In this document: positions 12,755 through 23,593 of the stretch, in pieces
Layout of the letters: each line of letters starts with the position of its first letter
How positions within the stretch are numbered: position 1 is the stretch's first letter
Source of the DNA: Eucalyptus grandis
Lineage: Eukaryota > Streptophyta > Magnoliopsida > Myrtales > Myrtaceae
DNA length: 64,000 nt
Assembly (NCBI RefSeq): GCF_016545825.1
Contig: NC_052616.1
Coordinates: 6,324,001 to 6,388,000 of the forward strand
Direction of reading: 5' to 3'
The notes under the pieces: model-generated
What the model was told of the DNA's origin: nothing
Databases searched by the model: none
The model's input: the letters and a program-made list of their open reading frames with translations, nothing else
Position numbers and translations under genes: made by a program

Positions 12755-12880
12755 AGAAGTACATCGTTCATGTGACATTGGGAGGGAAAACATCGGAACG
12801 ATCCCTCCGAATTGATGTAAACATCGTAGCGCTAGGGTTCATTTCTAATAAATTCCAAAAGAAATATCGTATTGTCGGTG
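12755..12880 (+). repeat. Remnant of the P450 3'-flank duplication
   Basis: This block (CGTTCATGTGACATTG, then GATCCCTCCGAATTGAT, then AATAAATTCCAAAAGAAAT) resembles the flank downstream of the intact P450 (about 19060-19180) and of the palindrome arm (about 8815-8880). No P450 exon lies directly upstream, so an intervening copy seems to have been lost or the flank moved alone. Confidence 0.55.
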
Positions 12881-12929
12881 GTGTCTCTAAATTGGCACAT
12901 CTCTCTCTAACATCTACCAATCATCAACT

Positions 12930-13110
12930 TGTAGGTTGTGATTAGACCTATCAAGCGGATGGGCCAACACGAGCTTGGGTTGGGTCATAAATGGTCCAAC
13001 CAAATTGATTCATTTATTTACCAAGCAAATTTCTTAACTCGACTTGACTCGAACCATACTTGACCTGTCTTGGGATTCATTCTTAGCATTTTTTTTTTCT
13101 CCTAACACTA
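12930..13110. repeat. Dispersed repeat with GACCTATCAAGCGGATGGG motif
   Basis: The motif TAGACCTATCAAGCGG...GGGTCATAAATGG...CCAAATTGATTCATTTA recurs in variant form at about 14212-14330 and, inverted, near 15240-15335 (CTCATTTTGACAGGTTTAGG). It is probably a family of small dispersed elements; the ends were not determined. Confidence 0.5.
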
Positions 13111-13984
13111 TTGTCTCTGAAAAATGGATGGCTCCATGAACTGGCTTGCCGAGTAAGTGAGAGAGCTCGGGGGTCGGGTTATGGACGAGAGTGTGAAGGT
13201 TTCAATGAAAGTCCCAGCTCAGGCGATCGACAAATCATAAAGCAGGTTTAGACTTTGATTTTAGGTTAACTATTAATGAGATATAAATGTATTGGTTCGT
13301 GCCCGTTTAGTATTACATTATTTGATGTGATGCTTTTCGGTTTTGATTACCGATTATGCTGTTCCAATACCCAAACAGAAGGGCACAAATATAAAAGTAA
13401 TGAAGTCAATGATCATAATAATAAGTTCATAAAAAGTACAGCAAATGTCAAAAGCAAACAACGTAAGCCATGACTTGGCGATACGTCCCTTGTTCGGTCA
13501 TCACTTACGCTACCATTCTGACAAATAAAGAAAACATTATTTTATAGCTCTTACTTAAATGACGAGTTGCGCAGCCGCTACAAAATGAGAGTTCCATGTT
13601 GAAGCATATACTGGGAGGGTGGGTGTAGGATGGATGATTTGAACCTATGAATTCACCAATTATAAGTTGGGCGCTTTAACTATTTAGTCATATGGCCATG
13701 ACATTTATAACACAACCCAAATAAGCTTTACTCATCGCCACCGGTATGCATTGGAGTGGAATAAGAAATCGATTTCTTCACCTCCGCCCCCTCACTATTA
13801 CTAGTATTTTGATTTCTTTTTAATCCATTTGAAAAACACTTCAACAAAGAGAAGCCTGAGTTGAGCACAGTTCCGTCCAGGGGGAAGTTAGAAGTGGAGC
13901 ATGATTTGTAGATTCTTGAGTTGGGAAGATTCAGAAGCTTGAACTGATACACGACCTGCCTTGGGTGCAGAGCTATACAAAGTG
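13111..13984. other. Intergenic, no gene recognised
   Basis: The stretch holds a minus-strand open frame at 13728-14039 (103 codons) rich in Ser, Asn and Lys, with no domain I recognise. It runs into the duplicated block that starts near 13985. A short positive-strand frame at 13276-13473 is also unsupported. Confidence 0.3.
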
Positions 13985-14180
13985 ATAGGGCATTCGTCCG
14001 CACAAAAAAAGAGAAGAAAAAGCAGTCTTCTTCTTTCACTTAGAGCAACAATCGAGATTCCAAATTCTCGTGATATTCAACAAAAAATAACAATATATTT
14101 GCTATTGAGTACAATATCTCGTTCATGTTATTATACATAAAGGCTATACAACGTGTCATAGCATGACCAAGTTGAAATTT
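13985..14180 (+). repeat. Second copy of the distal P450 flank
   Basis: The stretch starting GATAGGGCATTCGT, then CTTTCAC and ACAACAAT, through CGAGTACAAT and CATAGCATGACCAAGTTG, closely follows 19345-19545 downstream of the intact P450. Together with 12755-12880 it keeps the same order as the flank of the intact gene, which points to an old segmental duplication. Confidence 0.6.
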
Positions 14181-16140
14181 CAAAATTTCAGCCCTTTAGG
14201 GGCCTTATTAGACCTGTCAAACGAGTGGATCGGGTCGAAAATGATCCTACCCAAATTGATTTATTTCCATGCAATACAAACTTTGTGATTCATATTCGAC
14301 CGAACGCATGTCCAACCCTACTGATATTACTAAAACTCTTCTATTCCAATCTAAAAGAATCCATACTCAAAGCAAGGTGAGAGCACAGAGTGAACAAGCG
14401 CAAAACAGAGTAAAAAGATAATTATAAAAATGGATTGAGTTAAGTAAGTTATGAACCTATTTAATATTCATATTATTTTGACTTTGTTGAAAATATATCT
14501 CGAGCTTGAGTCCATTGAATAAAAACCAATATTAAACCGTGTGAGGCTGTCTCGGTTAATAAAGTCCAAGCCGGACTTTGTGCTGCTAGCCGAAGGGAAA
14601 CAAGAAGCCGAAGAGTGCGGCAGATCCTCGCAAGCTGCCATTCAATTTCCTCACGCCTAGCCGCACGCCGAAAGGTTAAGAAGGCGACAGGAAGAAGTTT
14701 CTTAATTGAGCATACGTAGATTTAGCTCGGCCGCGCATGTCCTTCGTTGACTTCCTGCTGCATGAGGAAAGGCTGCTTTCACTGAATTTTCTGTACAGCA
14801 AATTAGAGAACAGCAGTCCGCTATGTCCATGTAATGCAGAGAGGAACTTGTGCAGAGAGTCCTCTTCTCGTGAGGGCTCTGATTGTTATAATAACAGCCG
14901 AATATGATTTAACTAGTTAAATTCTTGTTATTAGAATTTGTGTAATTTCTTGAATAAGATTTCATTAGGAATTATGAGGGGCTAAAAACCGATCAAGTTG
15001 TTGAGTGTAATTGTGGGGTTGGGAAACATTAAGTGCGTTTGAGTGCTCGTGTGATTATAATATCTATTGTATTACTTGTCTCTATAGTGAAATTCCATGC
15101 CGCTCTCTCCATCGACATAGGTACTAATATTTGGACTGATCCACGTAAATATGATGCCCGGCTTCTTTTCCTTCCTTCTGACTATTTTATCAATTTGCTT
15201 GTCTATATTCACAATAGGCTTACCATTCTAAACCCACTTATAATCCATTTGCCGAATATAAACAATTTCAACCTATCAAATATAGAGCAAGAAATGGGTT
15301 TATGGGTTTATGACTCATTTTGACAGGTTTAGGCTTTACCCAGCGAAGCCACTCTCTAGAAATGCAAATGTTATTGTTCTTTGCGTATAGGTAATTTATC
15401 TTACTTGCGAAAGGAAGAACAGTTGGATGCAGAAGCGTCCGCAATGCAGATAATTTATCACCTCTCCAAAGATCCGATGATGGAGATGCCTTTGAGAACA
15501 CATCCTAGAAGACTAGTTGCATCCATTCGACGATTATACGGATGCCTACTCTAATATGGCCTCCATGGTCGTTGCGTCCATCGGTGTTGATGGTGGCACC
15601 GATCTTCACAAGCAGCAAGCAATTGTTTGTTCTTCTAGTTTTGTTAATTTCTTTTCTTTCTTATACAATCCAGTTTCTTATTTGGCGCTTTATCTGGACC
15701 TGCCCGATTAATCCAATTTACAGGATGTCCCCCAATACCGAATAGGATAATTTTCTTATCGAATCTATTTTTCCTTCTCACATTCTCTTAATTATACTAG
15801 TATTTTAAACTTTTTGATGGCAATATTTTTTGGGAGAATAGTGCCACATATCCTTAACCAACATGACAAATATCCATTTAATTGCAAAATGTCAGAACTT
15901 AAGAACTAGTCACTCTTACAGAAAATTCTTGTAAAGAGATAGATAGCAACCTCCATCATCGACGTATAGAAAAATAGTGAACTCCATCCAGAGCATGAGG
16001 TCACTTTTTTCATTTGACCACCATAAATTAACTTAGGTACAAAATTGGACAAGTAGCACTCTTTGTTCATTCTCTGTCCTTAAGATAGGAGACAAGCACC
16101 AGCTCTTTGGGAGACGTTCTTTATCCACCTCCGTAGGAGT
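14181..16140. other. Intergenic, dispersed repeats
   Basis: This stretch contains the second and third members of the dispersed repeat noted at 12.9 kb (about 14212-14330 and 15240-15335). A less AT-rich segment at about 14540-15020 has no long open frame and may be a piece of retroelement. Open frames at 15033-15323, 15517-15711 and 15542-15745 show no family features. Confidence 0.35.
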
Positions 16141-16189
16141 GGAAAAAGAAGAATAATAAAAAAAAGTACGATACCTGCGAAAGATGCTA

Positions 16190-16660
16190 GTATAATTCAG
16201 AAGAAGAAGAAGAAGAGAAAAATAAGATACCCGTGAAAGATGCCTGTATACTTTTTCTGCAATAACGACAAAAAATTGACAGCAATACACCTAGGTACAG
16301 TGATAGCAGAAGAAGAAGAAGAGAAAAATAAGATACCCGTGAAGTACACTTTTTCTGCAATAACGACAAAAATTGACAGCAATACTTTCTGAACGATAGT
16401 TGACCAGCACGCACCTAGGTACAGTGATAGCAGAAGAAGAAGAAGAGAAAAATAAGATACCCGTGAAGTATACTTTTTCTGCAATAACGACAAAAATTGA
16501 CAGCAATACTTTGAGAGATGGCAGAAGAAGAAGAAGAGAAAAATAAGATACCCGTGAAAGATGCCTGTATACTTTTTCTGCAATAACGACAAAAAATTGA
16601 CAAGCAATTCTTTGTGAGCGTTGCTCGACCAACAAACACTTGGGTACTATATAAGGCAAC
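16190..16660 (+). repeat. Minisatellite directly upstream of the P450, including its core-promoter region
   Basis: Four copies of a 90-125 bp unit start at about 16197, 16310, 16431 and 16521, each with CAGAAGAAGAAGAAGAGAAA, then AAGATACCCGTGAA and TTTTTCTGCAATAACGAC; a worn fifth copy lies near 16143-16196. In the longest copies the unit continues with TTGACCAGCACGCACCTAGG-TACAGTGATAG. In the last copy the equivalent place reads CTCGACCAACAAACACTTGG-GTACTATATAAGG, which is the TATA box of the gene. Unit length and copy number probably vary between alleles. Confidence 0.85.
16648..16654 (+). promoter_or_regulatory. TATA box of the CYP706-like gene
   Basis: TATATAA followed by GG, about 30 bp before the expected transcript start near 16680 and 149 bp before the preferred ATG at 16797. 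It argues against translation starting at the open GTG frame upstream (16614). Confidence 0.6.
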
Positions 16661-16796
16661 TAGCCCTCTGTGCATGAACATGCTTTGGTGTTTTGAGGCT
16701 TCTACATATTATATCGGTCGAATGGGATTCATCATGCCTTTGGTTTACCATGTCTCTAGGCTATTGCCAAACCCTAGGGAGGACCATTTACCATCA

Positions 16797-18804
16797 ATGT
16801 TCCTCTACTCTATACTAACCCTATCATGCCTATTTTGGCTCCAAAAGTTACTCATAATTTCCCGGAAAGGCAAGTCCTGCCTACCGCCCGGTCCGAGAGG
16901 TCTACCGGTGGTGGGTTACCTCCCATTTCTAGGGCGCAACCTCCACGAGTTCTTCATGGAACTTGCCCGAGAATACGGCCCGATATATAAGCTCTCGATA
17001 GGTACCAAACTCTACGTCATTGTAAGCTCTCCAATCTTAGTCAAAGAGATTGTACGCGATCACGACGTTGTGTTTGCCAACCGCAATCCTAGCAAGGTCT
17101 CATTGGCCTTCTCCTATGGAGGGAAGGACATCGCTTTCGCACCTCACGGGACCCAGTGGCGGATGCTGCGGCGGTTGTTCGTGCGCGAGATGCAAAGTAC
17201 GGCAAATCTTGACGCCTTTCACTCTCATAGAAGGAGAGAAGTCGTGACAAGCGCGAGAGATTTGTGCACTAGGGCGGGACTGCCGGTCAAAGTGGGGGAG
17301 GTGGCTTTCCAGACGGTGATCAACATGATAACATCCATGTTCTGGGGTGGGACGCTCGGGGAGGAGGAGGCGGCGCGCGTTGGGGCAGAGTTCATGGAGG
17401 CGGTGGCACGGCTCACCACTCTATTGGGAACGCCTAACGTGTCGGATTTTTTTCCGGTGATTGCTAGGTTTGATGTGCAAGGAGTGGAGAGGGAGATGAA
17501 GGAGGCGGTGGCTTGGATCGGAAGGATCTTTGATTTTGTCATTAGTCAACGCATGAGTTTGGAAGAAGTAAGAGGGGGCATTGGAGGGGAGAGGAGTGAC
17601 TTCTTGCACTTTCTTTTAAAGTATAAAGATGAAGAAACCGGGAGATCAATTTCCCCGGAACAAATCAAGGCTTTGCTTATGGTAATTTTCTCTCCATTTC
17701 CTCGGTTTCCACATTCTTTCTTGAGCAAAATACGTGTGAATTCCGAAAGCATCCTTACTATTGGTACGATATATGGACCCAAAAATATTCAAAGTTATGG
17801 AGGCAAAGTTTGGTTTAGTTTTTTGGTTTCTTTCTGAGGGAAATTGTTAAAATTCGAAATGCATTAATTTAAGCTCTTTGTTGAACAATCTAGGAGAGTA
17901 GCTAGCCAACTTCCGGAAGTTCCCCTGGAAGTATAAACATGCGATTGCCGTTGAGGGTAAAAAAAGAGTTACAGTACTGATCAGTGTCCTAGAGTTGTCC
18001 ATGTGCGAGGAGAACCTAATGATATTGGGTTTGGAAAGTGACGCGTCAAGAGAAAGGGGTGATGCACGTGTTAAATTTGCCTTACGATGTTCTCTTTTTC
18101 CATGCATTCTGGGACGCCAATAAATAGATCTCGTGTTAACTTTTTTTACCATGTCGTTTTAACAGGACATCGTTATAGGAGGTGCCGACACCACATCTAC
18201 CACGGTCGAATGGACAATGACCGAGCTGCTACTACACCCGCAAGTCCTTCTCAATGTCCAGAAAGAGCTCGACGATGTCGTCGGGCGGAACAACATGGTC
18301 GAGGAGTCCCACGCCTTCAAGTTACCCTACTTGCATGCGGCGGTGAAGGAAGCTATGAGACTGCACCCTGTAGCACCTCTGCTGTTGCCCCGCAGCCCGA
18401 GCCGAACCTGCACGGTAGGCGGATACACCATACCCAAAGGCACTAAAGTCTTCTTGAACGCGTGGGCTATGCATCGAGACCCGCGGTTCTGGTCCGACCC
18501 GTACAAGTTCCGCCCCGAAAGGTTTCTCGAGGAGGGAGAGGCCTCCGAGTTGGAATACTCCGGACAGAACTTGCACTACATACCGTTCGGGTCGGGTCGA
18601 CGGGTTTGTGCGGGGCTCCAACTAGGGGAGAGGATGCTAATGTATGTGTTGGCTACGTTCCTGCATCTGTTCGAGTGGAGATTGCCACCGGGTATAGAGT
18701 TGGATCGCGAAGAGAAGTTTGGGGTAGTTCTTGAGAAGGCCACTCCACTGATTGCTATTGCCACTCCGAGGATCCCTAACTTGCATCTACATGTGAAGGA
18801 ATAG
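16797..18804 (+). CDS. Cytochrome P450, CYP706-like (two exons)
   Basis: Haem monooxygenase expected to be anchored in the ER membrane and to oxidise a small specialised metabolite; CYP706 members act on terpenoids and related compounds, but the substrate here cannot be told. Exon 1 is 16797-17681, exon 2 is 18166-18804, with a phase-0 GT-AG intron, giving 507 aa, typical for the family. Visible motifs: N-terminal hydrophobic anchor (about 1-22), LPPGPRG hinge (29-35), I-helix GGADTT (300-305), ExxR as EAMR (357-360), PERF (412-415) and FGSGRRVCAG with haem-ligand Cys443. In-frame ATGs at 16674, 16680, 16722 and 16734 would give longer N-termini; 16797 best fits family length and places the anchor at the start. 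No stop or frameshift is seen. Paralogous exon-2 fragments lie at 7.5-8.7 kb. Confidence 0.92.
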
Positions 18805-18985
18805 TTTGGTCGGATCCAAATTTATGTGAATTTTATAAATAAAAACCAAGAATCACATGGATTTCTTGAGAAGGCCACTCCACTGATTTCTAGTGCCACT
18901 CCGAGGATCCATAACATGCATCTCCATGTGAAGGAATAGATTGGTTGGATCCAAATTTATGTGATAATTTATAAATAAAAACCAG
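18730..18985 (+). repeat. Tandem duplication of the P450 C-terminal/3' UTR segment
   Basis: About 120 bp from CTTGAGAAGGCCACTCC (18730), including the stop codon and GGATCCAAATTTATGTG, is repeated starting at 18865, a period of 135 bp. The second copy lies after the true stop and still ends with a GTGAAGGAATAG-like codon series, so it is a non-coding echo of the C-terminus in the 3' UTR. Confidence 0.85.
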
Positions 18986-19938
18986 GAGTGACGTAGAATG
19001 ATGCCTTTTTCTGTAGAATTAGTTGGTTAATATATGATTATCCTATGTTGTCTTCTTATATAGGTAGTACATTGTGCATGTTACATTGTGGGGTAAAACG
19101 TGAAAAAGCGATTCCTTCAAATTGACATAAAAATTGCATTGCCGGGTGGCATTTCCAATAAATTGACCAAAGGAAATAGTGCACGGCGTTGGAATTTCTT
19201 ATAAATTAATTTAGTTATAATATATGTTTTAGTAAGTTCTTATTACGCTAGAATTTTTTTACAAAATCTGTTTCTAATGTATAATATAGAGACTAGTGAT
19301 GAAAAAGTACATGGATTAGGGAAAAATAAATTTACATAGAGCAATAGGGCATTCGTGCGTACATGGAGAAAAGTGAAAAATAGTCCTTTTCTTTCACATA
19401 AGACAACAATTTAAGATTTCAACATGTTCCTTAGAAAAACAACGATTTTTTGCTATCGACTATCGAGTACAATTAACTCGATGGTGTTGTAATATTTCAA
19501 TGGCTATTCAACATGTCATCGCAGAGCATTATCAAGTTGGCATATAAAAAGTCCAATGATGCCATGATGGTTCAACAATCGATGCATTCTCAATGCACCA
19601 GATTCAGATATTACATGAAGTGGTTCTACGAAAAAACAACAAAATGAATCGTCTTTCATCCTTCTATAATTACTTCTTCGTGAGTTGGGTAGTGTATGAC
19701 ATTCACACATGACATCTTAAATAATCTTTTTAATCCGACATGACATATCTCATGCATTCGATCTGCAATTATTTTTAACCAAATGCGATTTCTTCTTCTA
19801 ATATTGCATGTACTCTACAATTTTGTGGACGGACAAATTTTTCCCCTTAGTAAAGAAATTTCAATTATCCCAAGAATAATGTAACAAAATCGGACCCTAC
19901 ACATGATTTGGCCAGTAAAAAGGAAGACAACTCGGCCT
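18986..19938. other. P450 3' flank and AT-rich intergenic
   Basis: The first half (about 19000-19545) is the flank duplicated at 8.76-8.97, 12.76-12.88 and 13.99-14.18 kb. The remainder holds no supported gene. Confidence 0.5.
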
Positions 19939-19939
19939 A

Positions 19940-20424
19940 TGTGAGTAAACACGCTAAGGCTGTGTTTCATGGTCTGGACTTTTTCGTCGTGTCCCCTATC
20001 ATCGCACGGTCGGCTAGCATCACTGTCCCATCTCGATCCTCGACATTGCCACCCTTGCGGACCTGTGATCACCGCCGATGGCATCCGCGCCTTGGGCGGA
20101 GCCAGATTCTCTCTGAACCTCTTGTTGCAGTGTAGCATCTCCACCAACTCGTTCAAGCATCAGCGGTTGCTGGCGCGGTCGGGCGGTGAACACGGCGAGG
20201 GAAACCGTAGAATAGCGAGTCGCGTCGAGCAACTTGGACGCAGTGATTATCTTGGCCTCCACTTTGTTATTGTCCTGGAAATAGTAGATCTCTAGGGCAT
20301 GGAAGAGATTGACCGCAAAGGTCTTCCTTATGTCCTCACCTCTAGAGCTCACCGACTTGTCGTATTTCCATTGATGAATCGAAACAAAAGACGGAACGCT
20401 TTGCTCGATTTGTTCGATTCCCAT
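19940..20424 (-). pseudogene. Broken TIR domain of a TNL (TIR-NBS-LRR) resistance gene
   Basis: From an ATG at 20424 the minus strand reads a degenerate TIR start: WKYDKSVSSRGEDIRKTF (canonical YDVFLSFRGED-RKTF), then NLFHALE and, further on, TVSLAVFTA. After a one-base shift the next frame gives ASNR-stop-CLNELVEML, which matches the conserved ASSRWCLDELV element with its Trp codon now TGA (about 20160-20162). The fragment dissolves about 200 bp later and no NB-ARC or LRR sequence follows. A working TNL signals in effector-triggered immunity; this piece cannot. The substitutions in the first beta strand, the frameshift and the stop indicate a dead gene. Confidence 0.8.
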
Positions 20425-23152
20425 GAGGACAAATGTGTGACCGAGTGAGAAACTGCGGAAAAGGTCGGAACTTCTCTTTATAGGTGAAGTGTATATGTAA
20501 CAAAAAACGCACGAGTAATGAATGAAAAGGGAGGATGAATGAAAGCTTAGCGATCACGCTAGATTTGGGCGAAGGTGGAGATGCCGATTGAGAAGCTCTG
20601 GTTGGGGATCATGACGTGATCGGTGGTGGTTGGAGGTGACTACAACCGCACGTTGGTCAAAGATGACGATGATCAATTATATTGGTGGTGGTATTCACAT
20701 GGTGGCCAACTATTTTATTGCTCTTATACCATAAACATGTAAAATCCTTTTAACCTTTATTACACCATCGTGGGAATTTTCTTAATTTGGGTCATATCCC
20801 TTCTTTATCTAGCCTTATTCCTATCTTGGACAACAATCAAATACCAAATATAGTAAAATTTACCATATTCTAATTTTTACATCGATCGATCACCAAATGT
20901 AGCACAAGGGAGCAATAAGTTGCTTATCTCGGAATTTCTTACACTGAAAGAGAAGTATCAATCTTGCATCCTCTCCAAATAAAAAATAAATAAAATAAAA
21001 TAAGGATTTTTGAGAGAAAGAGGATGTCAAGAAAGAAGGCTCATGAAGGAGCTTCAGATTCCAAGTGGCCCAAACATAGTGTGAATGGACTCATTCAAAA
21101 GCAAAGCTTTGTGCAATAAAGTTTAGAAATTTGTGCAGAGCCCAATCATTGTCTTTTTGGCTAGTATGGAGCCCAATCACTGGCCTGTTAATTATATGTC
21201 ATCTCCAATAGTTTAGCCCATATGGCCCAAGGAAATTCTTGAGCCTAAAGATGAAATTGGACCTATGTAGGCAAAACCACATTGGGCCAAAAGATGACAT
21301 TTGGGCCAGCAACTTCACCATCGATGGGATCCCATAACGCTGTAAAATCCTATGAAGAGATCAATGTTGGGAACTTGATGGATTCAACCTGAATTTGCAA
21401 AGTCATTGGGGGTGAGTGAGATAATTGATTTGGTGCTCGCTAGCCAAACACACACTTCCTATTCATTTAACCTTTTAACTCTCCTTTAAATCTCACTTTG
21501 ATTTGTACTTGTATTCACTAATTTGCCATGAATTTGGTTGAGTACATAAGTACCGCACGCCATTAATCCATAATTGTATTGAACCGTTTTGTTCTCAACC
21601 TTTTGCGATGCATGAATGAAGAGAAGAAAATACCACATCTTAACTTTTGAGGTCGGCATAATTGATTGAGAGAATCAGAGGATTTCCAATTTGAAAATTC
21701 GAGGTTGTACATTCAAATTTCATGAATTACCTGCAAAACATCTTAAGGTTGAGGTCGCACGCAAAGGCCAAAAACCTGAACTTATTTAGTTCACGAGCCT
21801 TGAAAGTTGATCTAAGAGTGGATTAATGTGCTCATGCCGCTGGATATACCAAAAGTCGCAATTGGAAGTGATGCACTATTGATGAAGGGTAAAGTAAGGA
21901 AACATCTTTTGAATGCACTCATTGGGAATGGAACCCAAGAACATGCTATATAAAGCCATATAGGATGCACACGTTTCTTCAGCTCTAATTCTCATGATGA
22001 TTTTTGGGTAAATGGTATTTGGTGTGGCTTGGTTCGGTGAATGCTAATTGAAAGTCAACGTGAACGTGGCTTAAATATTCTTTGCCTTCGTCACAAGCCT
22101 CTCTTTTCACACCTCTTGCCATCATCACAAGTTTTTCACACCTTTTCTTGTTTCCGTCTCTTGAAAGACTTGGTTCTTCATCACTTCATTTGCTTATGTG
22201 GTGCACATTGAATCAAAAATGTCTTAATTTATTGATATGGAGTCCACAATTACATTACGTGATGTTACTCTCGGTACATATATAAAAATTATCAATAAAT
22301 AGTGCCACATGTAAAAAATGGCATCAATACATCATATGATGTGTCATGACAAAATGTACAAAATCTCATACCTAAAAATGCATCGATTTTTCATTTCATT
22401 GAGTCTTGTTAAATACTGGAAAGTCATACGTACAGAAATCATAATTTTCACCTTTCCTTATTTGTGGGGCCACATTGAATTTTGTAGCCCTTAATTAGCA
22501 AAGGGTGAATTTCCAGTACAGGGTCAAGCTTGGCAATTTGTAGAGGATGATGTTCCACGTGCAAGAAAGTTCACAACAAGGGAAATTGTAATTACTAAGC
22601 ATGAGCTGTAGCTAGTTGGATGCGACTAAAAAGAATAGGAATATATAGGATCATTTAAAGCCTGAATTGGATTATTTATTTATTTATTTATCAGATTGTT
22701 TATTTATTATTTGACCAAATATTCAACAAACTCCAATGCTCCCAATTGAATGCACCGGATCATTTAAATTCTGATGTCTATCTAACTAGAGTAGCAACAA
22801 TGGACAGATGAAACTAAAATAAATAAAATCGTGGCGACCATCCATATCTTTATAATCAGGAAAAAAGTGTACAAAAATGAGTGTCGTTAGCAAGTGCCCA
22901 TCAATGAGTTACGAAAACCATTTCATATAACAATAAATAAATAAATAAATAAATCTTGATAATATAATTTTTTTGTTCCTAGATTCTGGATTGGGTTACT
23001 TTATTTTATCTTTTTTAAAAGCTGGCACAAAATAGAATTGGGATCTTGGAAAGGGAACTCATTTAAAACGAGATCAGCCCGAAATCTACTTCTTCGGTGT
23101 CAAACACCAAATCAGAAATTTCCAAAGAGGCCTGCAGAAATTGCTCAAAATC
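20425..23152. other. Intergenic between TNL remnant and GAE gene
   Basis: No gene is recognised. It contains AT-rich DNA, (TTTA)n near 22674-22692, (AAAT)n near 22931-22954 and, at 22.9-23.15 kb, the presumable promoter of the epimerase gene. The frame at 22082-22285 has no domain. Confidence 0.5.
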
Positions 23153-23157
23153 TCCCT

Positions 23158-23196
<39 letters not shown>

Positions 23197-23593
23197 ACTG
23201 TACTATTGCTTGTTGGGGTGTTTTTTATAGTCTCTTTCTCCCTCGTTTGTTTCTTGGTACTCTCTCTCCAAGATTTGTTTTTTTTTTGGGTCAGACTTTC
23301 CTCTTCCTCATCAACTTCCCCCTGATCTTGATCGCAGACCCACCATATAAACCCTAGGAATTCTTCCAACCAACGATCCAGGTGTGGATAAGAGACCTTC
23401 CCCTCCACACCCATTTGCCAGGAATCGCCGGAGCGGCCGGAAAATTCCGAGCTTTTTCGCAATCTGTAGGGTTCCGTCGCCGTCAAGATCAAGATCAAGA
23501 TCAAGATCGGTCTGGTACCCACCAAACCCTAACCCTAGATCTCCCCCGGGCGGAGCTGATCGTGATTTTCCGGGGGCAATCGTCGTTCCGTCG
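23153..23593 (+). promoter_or_regulatory. 5' leader region of GAE1-like gene with CT microsatellite
   Basis: A (CT)n tract (about 23153-23200) and T-rich DNA precede the coding frame, typical of plant 5' UTRs. The reading frame stays open without an ATG from a GTG at 23384 up to the ATG at 23594 and includes a short repeat of AAGATC units. I take this as leader, since the family begins at the ATG chosen. Confidence 0.5.

Noticed and set aside
16033..16681. Several overlapping minus-strand frames full of Ser, Leu and Phe
   Set aside because: They are read-outs of the minisatellite units on the reverse strand.
16614..16796. N-terminal extension of the P450 from the GTG at 16614
   Set aside because: It begins with GTG, lies in the minisatellite and spans the TATA box; the family length fits the ATG at 16797.
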